This document shows positions 53,701 through 62,687 of a stretch of 64,000 nt of DNA, in pieces (position 1 is the first letter of the stretch; each line of letters starts with the position of its first letter). The notes under the pieces are model-generated. The model was not told the origin of the DNA. It searched no databases and saw only the letters and a program-made list of their open reading frames with translations. A program made the position numbers and the translations under genes. Origin of the DNA: NORP240 sp046047495 (GTDB lineage Bacteria > Pseudomonadota > Gammaproteobacteria > Pseudomonadales > Pseudohongiellaceae). Where the stretch lies: NCBI GenBank assembly GCA_046047495.1, contig JBJOHV010000097.1:1-64000 (forward strand). Direction: 5' to 3'.

Positions 53701-55434
53701 TCAGGCGACCTTCATGAAATCCATGGACTCATCCACCTGTTCCGCCACCTTGAATACCTCATCCAGGCTGGTCACCCCCTGGGATGCATAGGTCATGGCA
53801 TTGAACACCAGGGGACGGTAACCCGGCGTCTTGCGTGCCTGATTGACGAAATCCGCGGAATCCTCGCGTCGCAAGGCATCCGCCAGTGGGTCATTGATCA
53901 CCAGCAATTCGAACACGCCGATGCGTCCCAGGTAGCCTGAGTTGTTGCAGCGGTGACAGCCCACCGGTTTCTTGAGATGCAGGTTTGCCGCACCCTCTTC
54001 GCCCAGGGTGGCGTTGATCCAGCCCAGTTCCTTGGGATTGGGCGTATAGTCCTCAAAACAGTTGTCACACAGGCGACGCACCAGCCGCTGGGCCACCACC
54101 GCCCGCAGAGCCGTGGCCGCCAGAAATCCCTCCGCACCCATGTCCACCAGGCGCATGGCACTGGAAACCGCATCGTTGGTATGCAGGGTGGACAGTACCA
54201 TGTGTCCCGTCATGGCGGCCCGCAGGGCGATCTCGGCGGTTTCCGTGTCCCGGATCTCCCCTACCAGCAGGATGTCCGGATCCTGACGCAGTGCGGAACG
54301 CAGGACCCTGGCGAAGGTCAGCTCGATCTTGGGATTGATCTGGACCTGGTTGATGCGGTGCAGCCGGTATTCCACCGGGTCTTCCACCGTAATGATCTTC
54401 TTGCCGATTTCATTCAGTTCCTGCAACGCACCGTACAGGGTCGTGGTCTTGCCGCTGCCGGTGGGTCCGGTCACCAGAATCAGGCCGTGAGGCATGTGAA
54501 TGAGACGGCGGAACCGTTCCAGCATCGCCGGCGGCATACCCACCTCCTCGAGATCGGTAACCCCGCCGGTCTGATCCAGCAGGCGCATGACCACCGACTC
54601 ACCGTACTCCACCGGCATGGTGGAGAGTCGCACATCCAGCCTGCGGTTCTTTACCTTGAGACTGAAGCGCCCATCCTGGGGCAGACGCTTCTCCGAAATG
54701 TCCAGACCCGCCAGCAGCTTCAGGCGCAAAACCAGGGCCGGCGCAATACGCCGTTCCTTCATCACCTGTTCCTGCAATACACCGTCCACCCGCTGACGGA
54801 TGCGCAAAACGGTTTCGTCTGGCTCGATGTGGATGTCCGAGGCTCGCACCTGCACCGCATCCTCGAAGATGGACTGCAGCAGCTTGACCACCGGGGCATC
54901 ACTGTCATCCGCATCCGGGGTCAGGGCCGCCAGGTCGAACTGGCTGTCGGTCAACTCTTCGTCCAGTTCTTCCGCGAAGGTGGCGATGTCTTCGGTGCGG
55001 CGGTAGACCAGATCCAGGGTATTGAGCAGCTCGCTTTCCCGGACGACCGCCTGCTGTATGGGCCGCTCGAGTATGCGTTCCAGCTCATCGAAGGCGAAGA
55101 TGTCCATGGGATCCGCCATGCCCACCAGCAGATAGTTGCCCTGGTCCGCCAGCACGATGGCGCGATAACGACGGGCATAGGTTTCCGGCAGACGCATTAC
55201 GAGATTGACGTCAAAATTGTAGCGTCGGAGATTGATGAAGGGGATTTGCAGTTGCTGGGACAGGAAACTCAGGAATTGATCTTCTTCGACGTAGCCCAGC
55301 GCAATCAGCACCTTGCCGATGCGTTGACCCAGCTCCTTCTGCTTCTCCAGGGCGGTCTTCAACTGCTTTTCAGATATGACTCCGTTCTGTACCAGCAGTT
55401 CTCCAATGCGGATCTTCTGTTTGACGATCGCCAT
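53701..55434 (-). CDS. mshE: MSHA pilus assembly ATPase MshE with c-di-GMP-binding domain
   Basis: GspE-family ATPase of 577 residues. The N-terminal MshEN domain has two 24-residue motifs, 9-32 and 38-61, separated by a five-residue spacer (KELGQ); each starts RIG and ends in Q, matching the c-di-GMP-binding pattern. The ATPase part has Walker A GPTGSGKTT (about residue 321) and a tetracysteine zinc motif (C-x2-C twice). ATG 55434 is chosen, three bases after mshN; the frame extends upstream inside mshN but does not resemble the family. Confidence 0.94.
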   Translation of the reverse strand: MAIVKQKIRIGELLVQNGVISEKQLKTALEKQKELGQRIGKVLIALGYVEEDQFLSFLSQQLQIPFINLRRYNFDVNLVMRLPETYARRYRAIVLADQGNYLLVGMADPMDIFAFDELERILERPIQQAVVRESELLNTLDLVYRRTEDIATFAEELDEELTDSQFDLAALTPDADDSDAPVVKLLQSIFEDAVQVRASDIHIEPDETVLRIRQRVDGVLQEQVMKERRIAPALVLRLKLLAGLDISEKRLPQDGRFSLKVKNRRLDVRLSTMPVEYGESVVMRLLDQTGGVTDLEEVGMPPAMLERFRRLIHMPHGLILVTGPTGSGKTTTLYGALQELNEIGKKIITVEDPVEYRLHRINQVQINPKIELTFARVLRSALRQDPDILLVGEIRDTETAEIALRAAMTGHMVLSTLHTNDAVSSAMRLVDMGAEGFLAATALRAVVAQRLVRRLCDNCFEDYTPNPKELGWINATLGEEGAANLHLKKPVGCHRCNNSGYLGRIGVFELLVINDPLADALRREDSADFVNQARKTPGYRPLVFNAMTYASQGVTSLDEVFKVAEQVDESMDFMKVA

Positions 55435-55435
55435 G

Positions 55436-56569
55436 CTATTGGCCCAGCTCTTCCACCCGCCGCTGGCTGCGTTGCCGCAGTGCCATGCTGAGGTTTGCGG
55501 ACTGCAGTGCCAGATTGTAGGCCTGGGATGCGGCAGACATATCGCCGACACCTTCATAGGCGGAAGCAAGACCATACCACCACTTGCCTTCCGTGCTGTC
55601 GTGTCGAATCAGCCCTGAGTAAATGTTGGTGGCATCGGCGTACTGGCGGCTGGCCAACAGGGCGGTGGCCAGCAGATCGTGGTATTCCACATCTTCCTGC
55701 AACAAGGGCAGGCGGTTCTGCAGCAATGCCGCCGCCGCCGCGAACTGATTGTCGGCCATCAGCAGGCGCGCCTTGATTTTCTTGTAACCCGGGCGATGCG
55801 GCATGATCGCCAGTCCCTCGTCCGCCACCCGCAGGGCCTGTTCGTTGCTACCCAGGCTCATCAGCAATTTGGCATAGGTTTCCCGGGACTGGTGGGCATC
55901 ACGATTGGCTCCGATATAGGTCTCCAGCATATTGAAGGCCCCCGCGAAGTCATTGCGGTTGAACAGACCAAGCGCATTTTGAACGTTCAGTGCATCACGT
56001 TCCTGAGGGGTCTGCTGGGTGCTGTTGCGCACGATGGCGGAGCCGCCAGGTGCACTCGGCTCCACCGGCAGCGGTGTGGTCTCCTGGGGAGCCTGGTCGA
56101 GAGCCGGCCCGGTCGTGATACGGGATTCTGTGACTGTGACCGGCGGACTGGTGACGACAGGTGGCGCGACCGGCTCATACACCGGGGTCGCCGGCCCCGG
56201 GATAATCGGGGTCGTGGCCTCTGCCACTGCAGGTGCGGGCTCGGTGGCTTGTGCGGTGATCGCCCCAACCGGCCCCGGAAATTCGGGCGGCTGTTGAGGC
56301 ACGACCGTGGAACTGGCCGACTGAGGAATGGTGGCGCTAATGGGCGTGGACAGGGTCTGGGTGCTGTCACCGCCCTGATAGAACTGCAGGTAGAAATAGC
56401 CAAGCACGATCACCAGCAGTACGGCGGCGGTGAGAATGCCGAAAAGCAATACCGGATTATTGGCAACCGGGGACTCGGCAACCGGCGTCAGATTGACTGT
56501 CGCAGGCGAGATGCCGCTGGACTTTCTGCGCTGGTCCAGATCGCGCAGCATGTTGTTGACCAGGCTCAT
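55436..56569 (-). CDS. mshN: MSHA biogenesis TPR protein MshN
   Basis: A 377-residue bitopic protein. The cytoplasmic N-terminus (SLVNNMLRDLDQRR) leads to a membrane helix (about residues 37-63), a long Pro/Ala/Thr-rich linker and tetratricopeptide repeats in the C-terminal 180 residues. It overlaps the mshM stop by four bases. In the family it links pilus-assembly subcomplexes. Confidence 0.85.
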   Translation of the reverse strand: MSLVNNMLRDLDQRRKSSGISPATVNLTPVAESPVANNPVLLFGILTAAVLLVIVLGYFYLQFYQGGDSTQTLSTPISATIPQSASSTVVPQQPPEFPGPVGAITAQATEPAPAVAEATTPIIPGPATPVYEPVAPPVVTSPPVTVTESRITTGPALDQAPQETTPLPVEPSAPGGSAIVRNSTQQTPQERDALNVQNALGLFNRNDFAGAFNMLETYIGANRDAHQSRETYAKLLMSLGSNEQALRVADEGLAIMPHRPGYKKIKARLLMADNQFAAAAALLQNRLPLLQEDVEYHDLLATALLASRQYADATNIYSGLIRHDSTEGKWWYGLASAYEGVGDMSAASQAYNLALQSANLSMALRQRSQRRVEELGQ

Positions 56570-57480
56570 AAGTAGTAACTACCTATGTAATAAATGAGCA
56601 CCGCTCCGACCAGAATGCCGGCAGCTGCAACCATCAGGGGTTTGTAGTTGAACGCCGGAATGGTCACCCCATCCGTATCCTCCACCGCGCTGCGCACATG
56701 ACTGACCTGTACCGTCCTCTCGCCCTTGCCGAAGGCGGCCAGCATGGCTTTGTGACTCAGGATATTGATGACCCGGGGTATGCCCTGGCTGGCTTTGTAC
56801 AGGAGTTGCAGGGCTCGCTTGGAAAACAGGAAGGGTCCGTTGTAGCCGGCGGTGGCCAGGCGATGGATGACATAGCGCTCCACGCCATCCCGGTCCAGGG
56901 CTTCGATTTCGAAAGAAAACGTGATGCGCTGTAGGAGCTGACGCATGGAGGGCTGACTCAGGATGACATTCAATTCCGGCTGCCCGAACAGGACGACCTG
57001 GAACAATTTGACCTGTTCGGTTTCTATGTTGGTCAGCAAGCGCAGCGCCTCCAGGGTCTGCTCCGGCATGGCGTGGGCTTCATCGATGAACAATACCACC
57101 TGCTTCTTTTCCGCGGCATGGGTGATCAGCTTCTGGGTGATCAGTTTCAACAGGGCGTGGTGCCCGATGTCCTGCTCGACAAACAGGCCCAGCTCCTCGG
57201 CGAAGGCCAGAAACAGCCCCTTGGGACTCAGCACCGGATTGGGTATGTAGGCAGTGACGTAGTGCTCGCGGTCCTCCTCCAGGGTGTTCAACACCTTGCG
57301 GCACAACATGGTCTTGCCGGTACCGACCTCACCGACAATCTTGATGAATCCTTCGGCATTGGCCAGGGACACCATCAGCAGGTTGTAGGCCTTGTGATAG
57401 CTTGCCATGTTGAGGAAAAACTGTGTGTTGGGCGTCAGGGAGAACGGCAGCTCCTTCAACCCAAAATGTTCAAGATACAT
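56566..57480 (-). CDS. mshM: MSHA ExeA-like ATPase MshM
   Basis: A 304-residue AAA protein. It begins MYLEHFGLKELPFSLTPN, a typical ExeA/DamX start. Walker A is GEVGTGKT (residues 50-57) and Walker B VVLFIDEAH. One membrane helix closes the C-terminus (about residues 281-302), with no SPOR or peptidoglycan-binding domain. Confidence 0.9.
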   Translation of the reverse strand: MYLEHFGLKELPFSLTPNTQFFLNMASYHKAYNLLMVSLANAEGFIKIVGEVGTGKTMLCRKVLNTLEEDREHYVTAYIPNPVLSPKGLFLAFAEELGLFVEQDIGHHALLKLITQKLITHAAEKKQVVLFIDEAHAMPEQTLEALRLLTNIETEQVKLFQVVLFGQPELNVILSQPSMRQLLQRITFSFEIEALDRDGVERYVIHRLATAGYNGPFLFSKRALQLLYKASQGIPRVINILSHKAMLAAFGKGERTVQVSHVRSAVEDTDGVTIPAFNYKPLMVAAAGILVGAVLIYYIGSYYL

Positions 57481-57495
57481 AACGTCGCGCCCGGC

Positions 57496-59298
57496 TTACT
57501 GGTTTGAAAACGGGTCAATGGCCCGGTTGATGTCACGGAAACGTTCATTGCTGTCATTGATCAGAGTACGATCGCTGGCGGAATTGGCAATGATCGGTTT
57601 CAGCAGGATGATGAATTCACTCTTGACCGTCTCGGATTGTCGCTGTTCCAGGGCGGCTCCCAACAACGGCACTCTGTCTGCCCCGGGCAGGCCCGCGGAC
57701 TGATTGGAACTTCTTTCGTAGGCCAAACCGCCCAGCACCACGATCTTGCCGTTGTCCGCCTTGATGATGCTGTCGATTTCGCGGATCGAACTCTTGGCCA
57801 ACGGGGCCACCTGACCGCCGATGGATTTGGGCTGCTCCACCACCGTGGTGATGATGGGGTGCACGTGGAGCGTGATCTCGCCGTTGGCGCTGATCTGCGG
57901 GGTGATGTCCATGGAAATGCCGGAGAAGAACGACTGCAGATCGCTTTGTGAGGCGGTGGTCGTGGTCTGGCCGCCGGCAATTGTGGTGGAGCCGATGCCG
58001 GTCTGGAAAAATTCCGAATCTCCGTCCTGGAACACGGCTTTCTGGTTGTTGAGGGCGCGCAGGTTGGGGCTGGAGATCACCTGGGTGGTGCCGCGGCGCT
58101 GCAGAATCTGGAACACCGCTTCAAAATCGGTGAAATTGGTGCTGAACTGCAGGGGCCGGGAACTGGCATCGATGAACTCATTGGACGCCTGCAGCTGGGC
58201 GCGGATGTCGTTGGGGCTGCCGAATTCGATCTCGGCCGGGCCGAAGGTATCGAAATCGATGGCCGACTGGTAACCCTTGTTGAGCACCACCTCCAGGAAC
58301 TGGATCTGGATGATCACTTCCCGCCGCAGGGACTCCTGGGCGGCCAGGATGAACTGCTCCACCCGATCCAGCTCTGGGGCTGTGGCCGTCACCATGATCA
58401 GGCCCAATTGGGGTTGCACCAGCACCTGCTTCTCACCGGCACTGCCGTTACCAACGCCGATAAGTGTCTCAACGGCTTCTTCCACATCCTGCCAGAAATC
58501 CGATTCGGTCTGGGTGGAGATCTGACCACCGCCACCGCCGCCGCTGATGCCGCCCACACCGCCGATGCCACCCAGGCCACCACCGATACCTCCGACGCCA
58601 CCCAGGCCGCCACCCACACCTCCCAAGCCTCCGCTGATACCGCCGATTCCGCCGCCCACTCCGCCGAGGCCACCGCTGAGGCCACCCACTCCACCACCCA
58701 GGCCGCCACCACCACCGGTATTGGCCCCGGTGACCTGCACCGAGGAGGTGCCCTGGCGTCTGACGTCCAGATAGTCGATGGTGAACTGGCGGGTCTGCAT
58801 GCCACCGCTGCGGACATAGAAAATATTGCGCTGTTGCACGATGTCAAAACCATAGATGCGGGCGATGGTGTCGACCGCCTCTTCGATGGTGACGCTCGGC
58901 AGGGTGAGGTCGGTGATTTCACCCTGCACCTCCGGCCCCACCACCACGCCATAGTCGGTGCCGGACACCAGATTGTTGAAGAAATCCCGCACCGACTGGC
59001 GCTCCACCACGATGTCGAAACGGTCCGGCACGTTCACCAGGCTATTCTCATCGATGGACAGGGACGGCAGCAATTCACTGAGCAGATCGTTGCCCGCAAC
59101 CGGGTCGAAGGCCTCGTCCGCATTGGTGGCCACGGCTTCGGTCAGCACATCCTGAATGTTCTCAAGCACGCTGGTATCACCCACCGACCGGCTGCTAGAG
59201 GAGCAGCCCTGGATTGCCAGCAAGACAACCAGCAACAGGCCGGCGCGTCCCGCGCTTGCATGACGTGCAGTCAATAATCTGTGTACTTGCCCACTCAA
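57496..59298 (-). CDS. mshL: MSHA outer-membrane secretin MshL
   Basis: A 600-residue secretin lipoprotein: signal peptide with lipobox LLAIQGC, an N-terminal STN/N-domain region, an unusual glycine-rich block (about residues 193-258) and the C-terminal channel domain with VPLLGAALEQRQSE and LKPIIA. It forms the pore for the MSHA pilus and is distinct from the PilQ at 2771. It overlaps mshK by four bases. Confidence 0.94.
   Translation of the reverse strand: MSGQVHRLLTARHASAGRAGLLLVVLLAIQGCSSSSRSVGDTSVLENIQDVLTEAVATNADEAFDPVAGNDLLSELLPSLSIDENSLVNVPDRFDIVVERQSVRDFFNNLVSGTDYGVVVGPEVQGEITDLTLPSVTIEEAVDTIARIYGFDIVQQRNIFYVRSGGMQTRQFTIDYLDVRRQGTSSVQVTGANTGGGGGLGGGVGGLSGGLGGVGGGIGGISGGLGGVGGGLGGVGGIGGGLGGIGGVGGISGGGGGGQISTQTESDFWQDVEEAVETLIGVGNGSAGEKQVLVQPQLGLIMVTATAPELDRVEQFILAAQESLRREVIIQIQFLEVVLNKGYQSAIDFDTFGPAEIEFGSPNDIRAQLQASNEFIDASSRPLQFSTNFTDFEAVFQILQRRGTTQVISSPNLRALNNQKAVFQDGDSEFFQTGIGSTTIAGGQTTTTASQSDLQSFFSGISMDITPQISANGEITLHVHPIITTVVEQPKSIGGQVAPLAKSSIREIDSIIKADNGKIVVLGGLAYERSSNQSAGLPGADRVPLLGAALEQRQSETVKSEFIILLKPIIANSASDRTLINDSNERFRDINRAIDPFSNQ
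58525..58716 (-). repeat. Glycine-rich repeat block inside mshL
   Basis: About 190 bases encode a run in which almost every second or third residue is Gly, in units such as GGLGGVGG and GGISGG. The DNA is an imperfect short-period repeat rich in CCACC on the plus strand. It is predicted to form a flexible or extended insertion between the N-domains of the secretin. Confidence 0.8.
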
Positions 59299-59687
59299 GG
59301 CACTTGCTCCTGTCTTGGCTGGTCGCCCACCGGAGAGCCTACCAAACTGTCATTCAGTCTTACGTCAACCTCGCTGTTGCCAATCAGCAGGGTCACATGT
59401 TCCCGGGTGATTGCCAGCACCAGAGAGCCTTCCACCAACTCCCCGACTGTCACCCGCTGGCCATTCACCACAGCCACCGGGGTCTCGCCACCGGCACGGA
59501 TAAAATCCACTGCGTAGCGCGGGGCCGCCACCGGAGCCGCGACGTCGACCACCACCGAGGCACCAAACGGCATGGTGGGATCGCGCAACTCCTCTCCGTC
59601 GATCACTTCGGCATGATTGGTGCCGCTGACCACGAGGGCCATCAGGGCCGCCACCGCGCCAAACCTGTTCCCGCGGAATTCAAACAC
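59295..59687 (-). CDS. mshK: MSHA biogenesis protein MshK
   Basis: A 130-residue protein with a signal peptide (GAVAALMALVVSGTNHA) and a core DPTMPFG that resembles periplasmic PilP/MshK proteins, which contact the secretin. It overlaps mshJ by eight bases and mshL by four. Its length and position between mshJ and mshL are the main evidence. Confidence 0.82.
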   Translation of the reverse strand: MFEFRGNRFGAVAALMALVVSGTNHAEVIDGEELRDPTMPFGASVVVDVAAPVAAPRYAVDFIRAGGETPVAVVNGQRVTVGELVEGSLVLAITREHVTLLIGNSEVDVRLNDSLVGSPVGDQPRQEQVP

Positions 59688-60399
59688 CGAGGAACCCCGC
59701 CTGGGTACTCAAGGTGTGAAGCTGCAGCCGGATGCTGGCATTGGGCCACTGCAGTTGCCGCAACTCCACCGTATCCCAGAAAAATGCACCGGTCAGATTC
59801 TCCAGCAGCTTCAGGTAGCGCAAGGTGCTGAAATAGTCCCCGCGGAACTCCAGCAGTATGCCGTGCTCAAATACCTGCCCCGACACCCGCGCCTGCCGCA
59901 GCTCCGCCACTGACTCGTCGTCCTCCAACAGGTTGTCGGCCGCCACGGAACCGGTCCCCGAGCCAAGGGGCCTGACAGCCAGGTTCTGAATCTGCATCAG
60001 TTCCAGATCCTGCTGCCCCTGCAGTGCGGCCGTCAGAATCTGTGTCATGTTGTTGGGTGTCACCAGACCACCGGCCAGTCGCGTGATGTCCTGATCGATG
60101 CGTTCCTGCTCCACGCGTATGGCGGCCAGTCGCTCATTGGCAAACCGGTTGGGATCTTCCTGGCTCTGGGCCACTTTTTGAGCATAGGCAGTCTGTTGAG
60201 CAGCTATCTGGCGTGTGACATTGCCGATGTCCAGTTCGAGGCTGGCCCGTCTGGCGACCAAAGGGTCGGAGATCAGGGTCAGGTACCCCATGAAGAGGCC
60301 GACCATGAGCAGGCCCAGCACAATGGCTTTCTCGGCCAGGGGGCGCGCCTGGATATCCGCCACTGCCTTGTTCAGCCGCCTGGTCAGCGCCTCGTTCAT
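59680..60399 (-). CDS. mshJ: MSHA PilO-like protein MshJ
   Basis: A 239-residue bitopic protein with one membrane helix (about residues 24-42), a long coiled coil and a periplasmic PilO-like domain ending RLQLHTLSTQAGFLGV. It overlaps the PilN-like gene by four bases. It is the functional counterpart of PilO for the MSHA pilus. Confidence 0.85.
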   Translation of the reverse strand: MNEALTRRLNKAVADIQARPLAEKAIVLGLLMVGLFMGYLTLISDPLVARRASLELDIGNVTRQIAAQQTAYAQKVAQSQEDPNRFANERLAAIRVEQERIDQDITRLAGGLVTPNNMTQILTAALQGQQDLELMQIQNLAVRPLGSGTGSVAADNLLEDDESVAELRQARVSGQVFEHGILLEFRGDYFSTLRYLKLLENLTGAFFWDTVELRQLQWPNASIRLQLHTLSTQAGFLGV

Positions 60400-60992
60400 C
60401 GGGTCGACCTCAATTCGAAGGCATACAGGGCATCGACGGAATCCGAAGACCTGACGGTCGAAACACTGAACTGCTTGCTGGTCAGGGAACTGTTGCCCTC
60501 AGCCAGCCTGGCAACAAACATCGGCACCAGGGAGGAATCCACTGTGAAGCCTTTGAGATTGACTGCCTGACCCCCGTTGGAGAGGGAAATTTCCGTAAGC
60601 CAGAGACCTTCCAGAGAGGCGCGCGAAAGATCCTTGAATGACTCGGAGAATCCATCGGTATTGCCCAAGCCAGTCTCCCCCAGAACGTCGCGCATCTGAC
60701 GACTCGCCAGCAGATTCTGTTCCGCACGTTCCAGCTGCTGTTCCAGATTGCGATCCTGTGAACGGCGGGCCAGGATCTGATCGATCTCGGCGGTCCGCTG
60801 GGTCTCCACGGTCAACTCGCCCTGCAGGTCCTGCATTTCCTGTGCGAGTGCAAAATTGGTCCACAATTCCCAGCCACCCAGCACCAGCAAAACGCCCATG
60901 AAGGCGCCCAGGGACTGCAGCATCACCACAACCGTGAGCTTGTCACGCTTGATGCGGAATTCCGGCAGATAGAGATTGACCTGCTGTTTCAT
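60396..60992 (-). CDS. PilN-like MSHA alignment protein
   Basis: A 198-residue protein with the PilN-type N-terminal motif KQQVNLYLPEFR, a membrane helix (about residues 22-41), coiled coil and periplasmic domain. In several MSHA systems this part is fused to MshI; here it is a separate gene overlapping mshI by four bases. It would partner MshJ. Confidence 0.85.
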   Translation of the reverse strand: MKQQVNLYLPEFRIKRDKLTVVVMLQSLGAFMGVLLVLGGWELWTNFALAQEMQDLQGELTVETQRTAEIDQILARRSQDRNLEQQLERAEQNLLASRQMRDVLGETGLGNTDGFSESFKDLSRASLEGLWLTEISLSNGGQAVNLKGFTVDSSLVPMFVARLAEGNSSLTSKQFSVSTVRSSDSVDALYAFELRSTR

Positions 60993-61948
60993 GCCGCCTG
61001 CACCTCCGCGGTCCTGCCGGGCACCGGGCGGTTGCGCAGGGTAGCCCCGATGGCGGCGAGGCAGGACTGCTGCAATTCAGCAGTCAAGTCCACCTTGCTT
61101 TTCAGATACTGCTTGAGGTCGAAGGGGCTGACATGCACGGTCAGTTGTGCGTTGAGTGCCTCTGCCATGGCCTTGCCGTCGGTGGCGCGGGGAGCCAGCA
61201 TGATCTGGGTAATTTGCGGCTGCCCCATCTGACTCTCGAAATAATCCAGGGAACGCTGAATCTCCAGCACCAGTCGGTCGCGCAGACTGTCCCAGTCCGG
61301 CGACGTCATGATGTCCGGCGCCACCTGGGTATTGATACGACGGGTCAAATACAGCTGGCCGCCACGGGTGAGGTTCAGGGTGCTGCCGGTCTTGCGCAGA
61401 TCCATGAACCCCAGTCCATTGTCGTCCTGCATGAACTGGTTGCTGATGTTACGCATGACCAACTCGGGAATATCGATGGCTGCCAGTTCCAGACCGCTGT
61501 CCACCACCATGGACGCTATGCTGCGGATGCGCTTCTTGGCTGCCGCCACCACGTACACCATTTTCACCCGGCTGCGGTAGGCATCCTCCGGCACCGGAAA
61601 CACGTCGACGGCGGCATCGTCCACCTTCATGTCCAGCAGATCCTTGATTTTCCAGCGCACGGCCGCCCGCATTTCCTGGGGCTCCACACTGGGTGCTTCG
61701 ATCTGGTGAAGTGCATAGTCGCGCCGACTGAGAGTGAAATTGCACTTGAGGCCGCTGAGGTTCAGGGCCTTGACTCGCCTGGCCAGCAACTCACCCACGT
61801 CCTTACTGCCCGCGATCGGCACGCTTTCGCACACCTGAATCACAGGCTTGCCGCCCTCGTCCTGCAGGTGGGCGATGGCCAGCTTTTCCGAGCTGACGGC
61901 GACCCCGACAACTCCTGAAGCCTTCTTTCGCTTGCTGAATAATTTCAT
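60989..61948 (-). CDS. mshI: MSHA PilM-like protein MshI
   Basis: A 319-residue actin-like protein. The phosphate-1 region VVGVAVSSEKLAIAHL, and IMLAPRATDGKAMAEAL show the PilM fold, but the ATP-binding motifs are weaker than in PilM. First gene of the MSHA operon; the PilN-like gene follows with a four-base overlap. The usual upstream mshH is absent. Confidence 0.87.
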   Translation of the reverse strand: MKLFSKRKKASGVVGVAVSSEKLAIAHLQDEGGKPVIQVCESVPIAGSKDVGELLARRVKALNLSGLKCNFTLSRRDYALHQIEAPSVEPQEMRAAVRWKIKDLLDMKVDDAAVDVFPVPEDAYRSRVKMVYVVAAAKKRIRSIASMVVDSGLELAAIDIPELVMRNISNQFMQDDNGLGFMDLRKTGSTLNLTRGGQLYLTRRINTQVAPDIMTSPDWDSLRDRLVLEIQRSLDYFESQMGQPQITQIMLAPRATDGKAMAEALNAQLTVHVSPFDLKQYLKSKVDLTAELQQSCLAAIGATLRNRPVPGRTAEVQAA

Positions 61949-62050
61949 CCTGACCCAGTGTTTTCGAAGGTCTGCGGGAATGGCGTACGCACGCGCACAC
62001 AGACTTTGTAGAAAATCTTTCGAAGAATATCGTTTAAGCCGCTAAATTCT

Positions 62051-62079
62051 AAAATAATTCCGACCGATGACGGGGTCAA
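62051..62079 (-). promoter_or_regulatory. Candidate sigma-70 promoter of the MSHA operon
   Basis: On the minus strand TTGACC (62079-62074), a 17-base spacer and TATTTT (62056-62051). The start would be near 62044, about 96 bases before mshI. Assigned by pattern only. The whole stretch 61949-62214 is the divergent control region of mshI and trmL and no gene is visible in it. Confidence 0.5.
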
Positions 62080-62214
62080 TCTAGGGTAAGATTACCCGCC
62101 GGAATTCAGGATTCGTGGGTCAGGTCACAGTTCATTGGGAACAAGCCGGGAAAAAATCTTTGCGCGTTGTAACCGGGCGGTTATTCCACAAAAAAGCCGG
62201 GAAAGTCTGCCGTC

Positions 62215-62679
62215 GTGATCAATATCGTGCTGTTCCAGCCTGAAATTCCCCCCAATACAGGGAATGTGATCCGTCTGGCAGCCAACACGGGTGCACGCCT
62301 GCACCTTGTTGAGCCCCTGGGCTTTACCCTCGAAGATCGCAAATTGCGTCGTGCCGGACTGGATTATCACGAGTACAGCGACGTGATAGTCCATCGGAAC
62401 TGGGCGGCTCTGCTGGAAATGGTGGGCAGCGCCCGCATCTTCGGGTTCAGCACCAAGGCAGTCCGGCCCTACAGTGATGTGACCTACGGATTGGATGATT
62501 ACCTGCTGTTCGGCCCGGAAACCCGTGGTTTACCGTCGGATATCCGGGCCCAGCTGCCAGCGGATCGGCTGCTGCGCATCCCCATGCTGCCTGCCAGCCG
62601 CAGCCTTAATCTGTCCAATGCGGTAGCCCTCGTGGTGTACGAGGCCTGGCGTCAGCACGGGTTTGTTGCCGGTACCTGA
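62215..62679 (+). CDS. trmL: tRNA (cytidine/uridine-2'-O-)-methyltransferase TrmL
   Basis: A SPOUT methyltransferase of 154 residues that methylates the wobble base of tRNA-Leu. Its trefoil-knot signatures FQPEIPPNTGNVIRLAANTG, LFGPETRGLP and LNLSNAVALVVYEA are intact. GTG start. Convergent with secB, nine bases apart. Confidence 0.96.
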   Translation: MINIVLFQPEIPPNTGNVIRLAANTGARLHLVEPLGFTLEDRKLRRAGLDYHEYSDVIVHRNWAALLEMVGSARIFGFSTKAVRPYSDVTYGLDDYLLFGPETRGLPSDIRAQLPADRLLRIPMLPASRSLNLSNAVALVVYEAWRQHGFVAGT

Positions 62680-62687
62680 GCTTTGAA

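Noticed and set aside
58525..58716. Short-period repeat that could be mistaken for a CRISPR array
   Set aside because: There are no regular spacers and the repeat lies in frame inside mshL.
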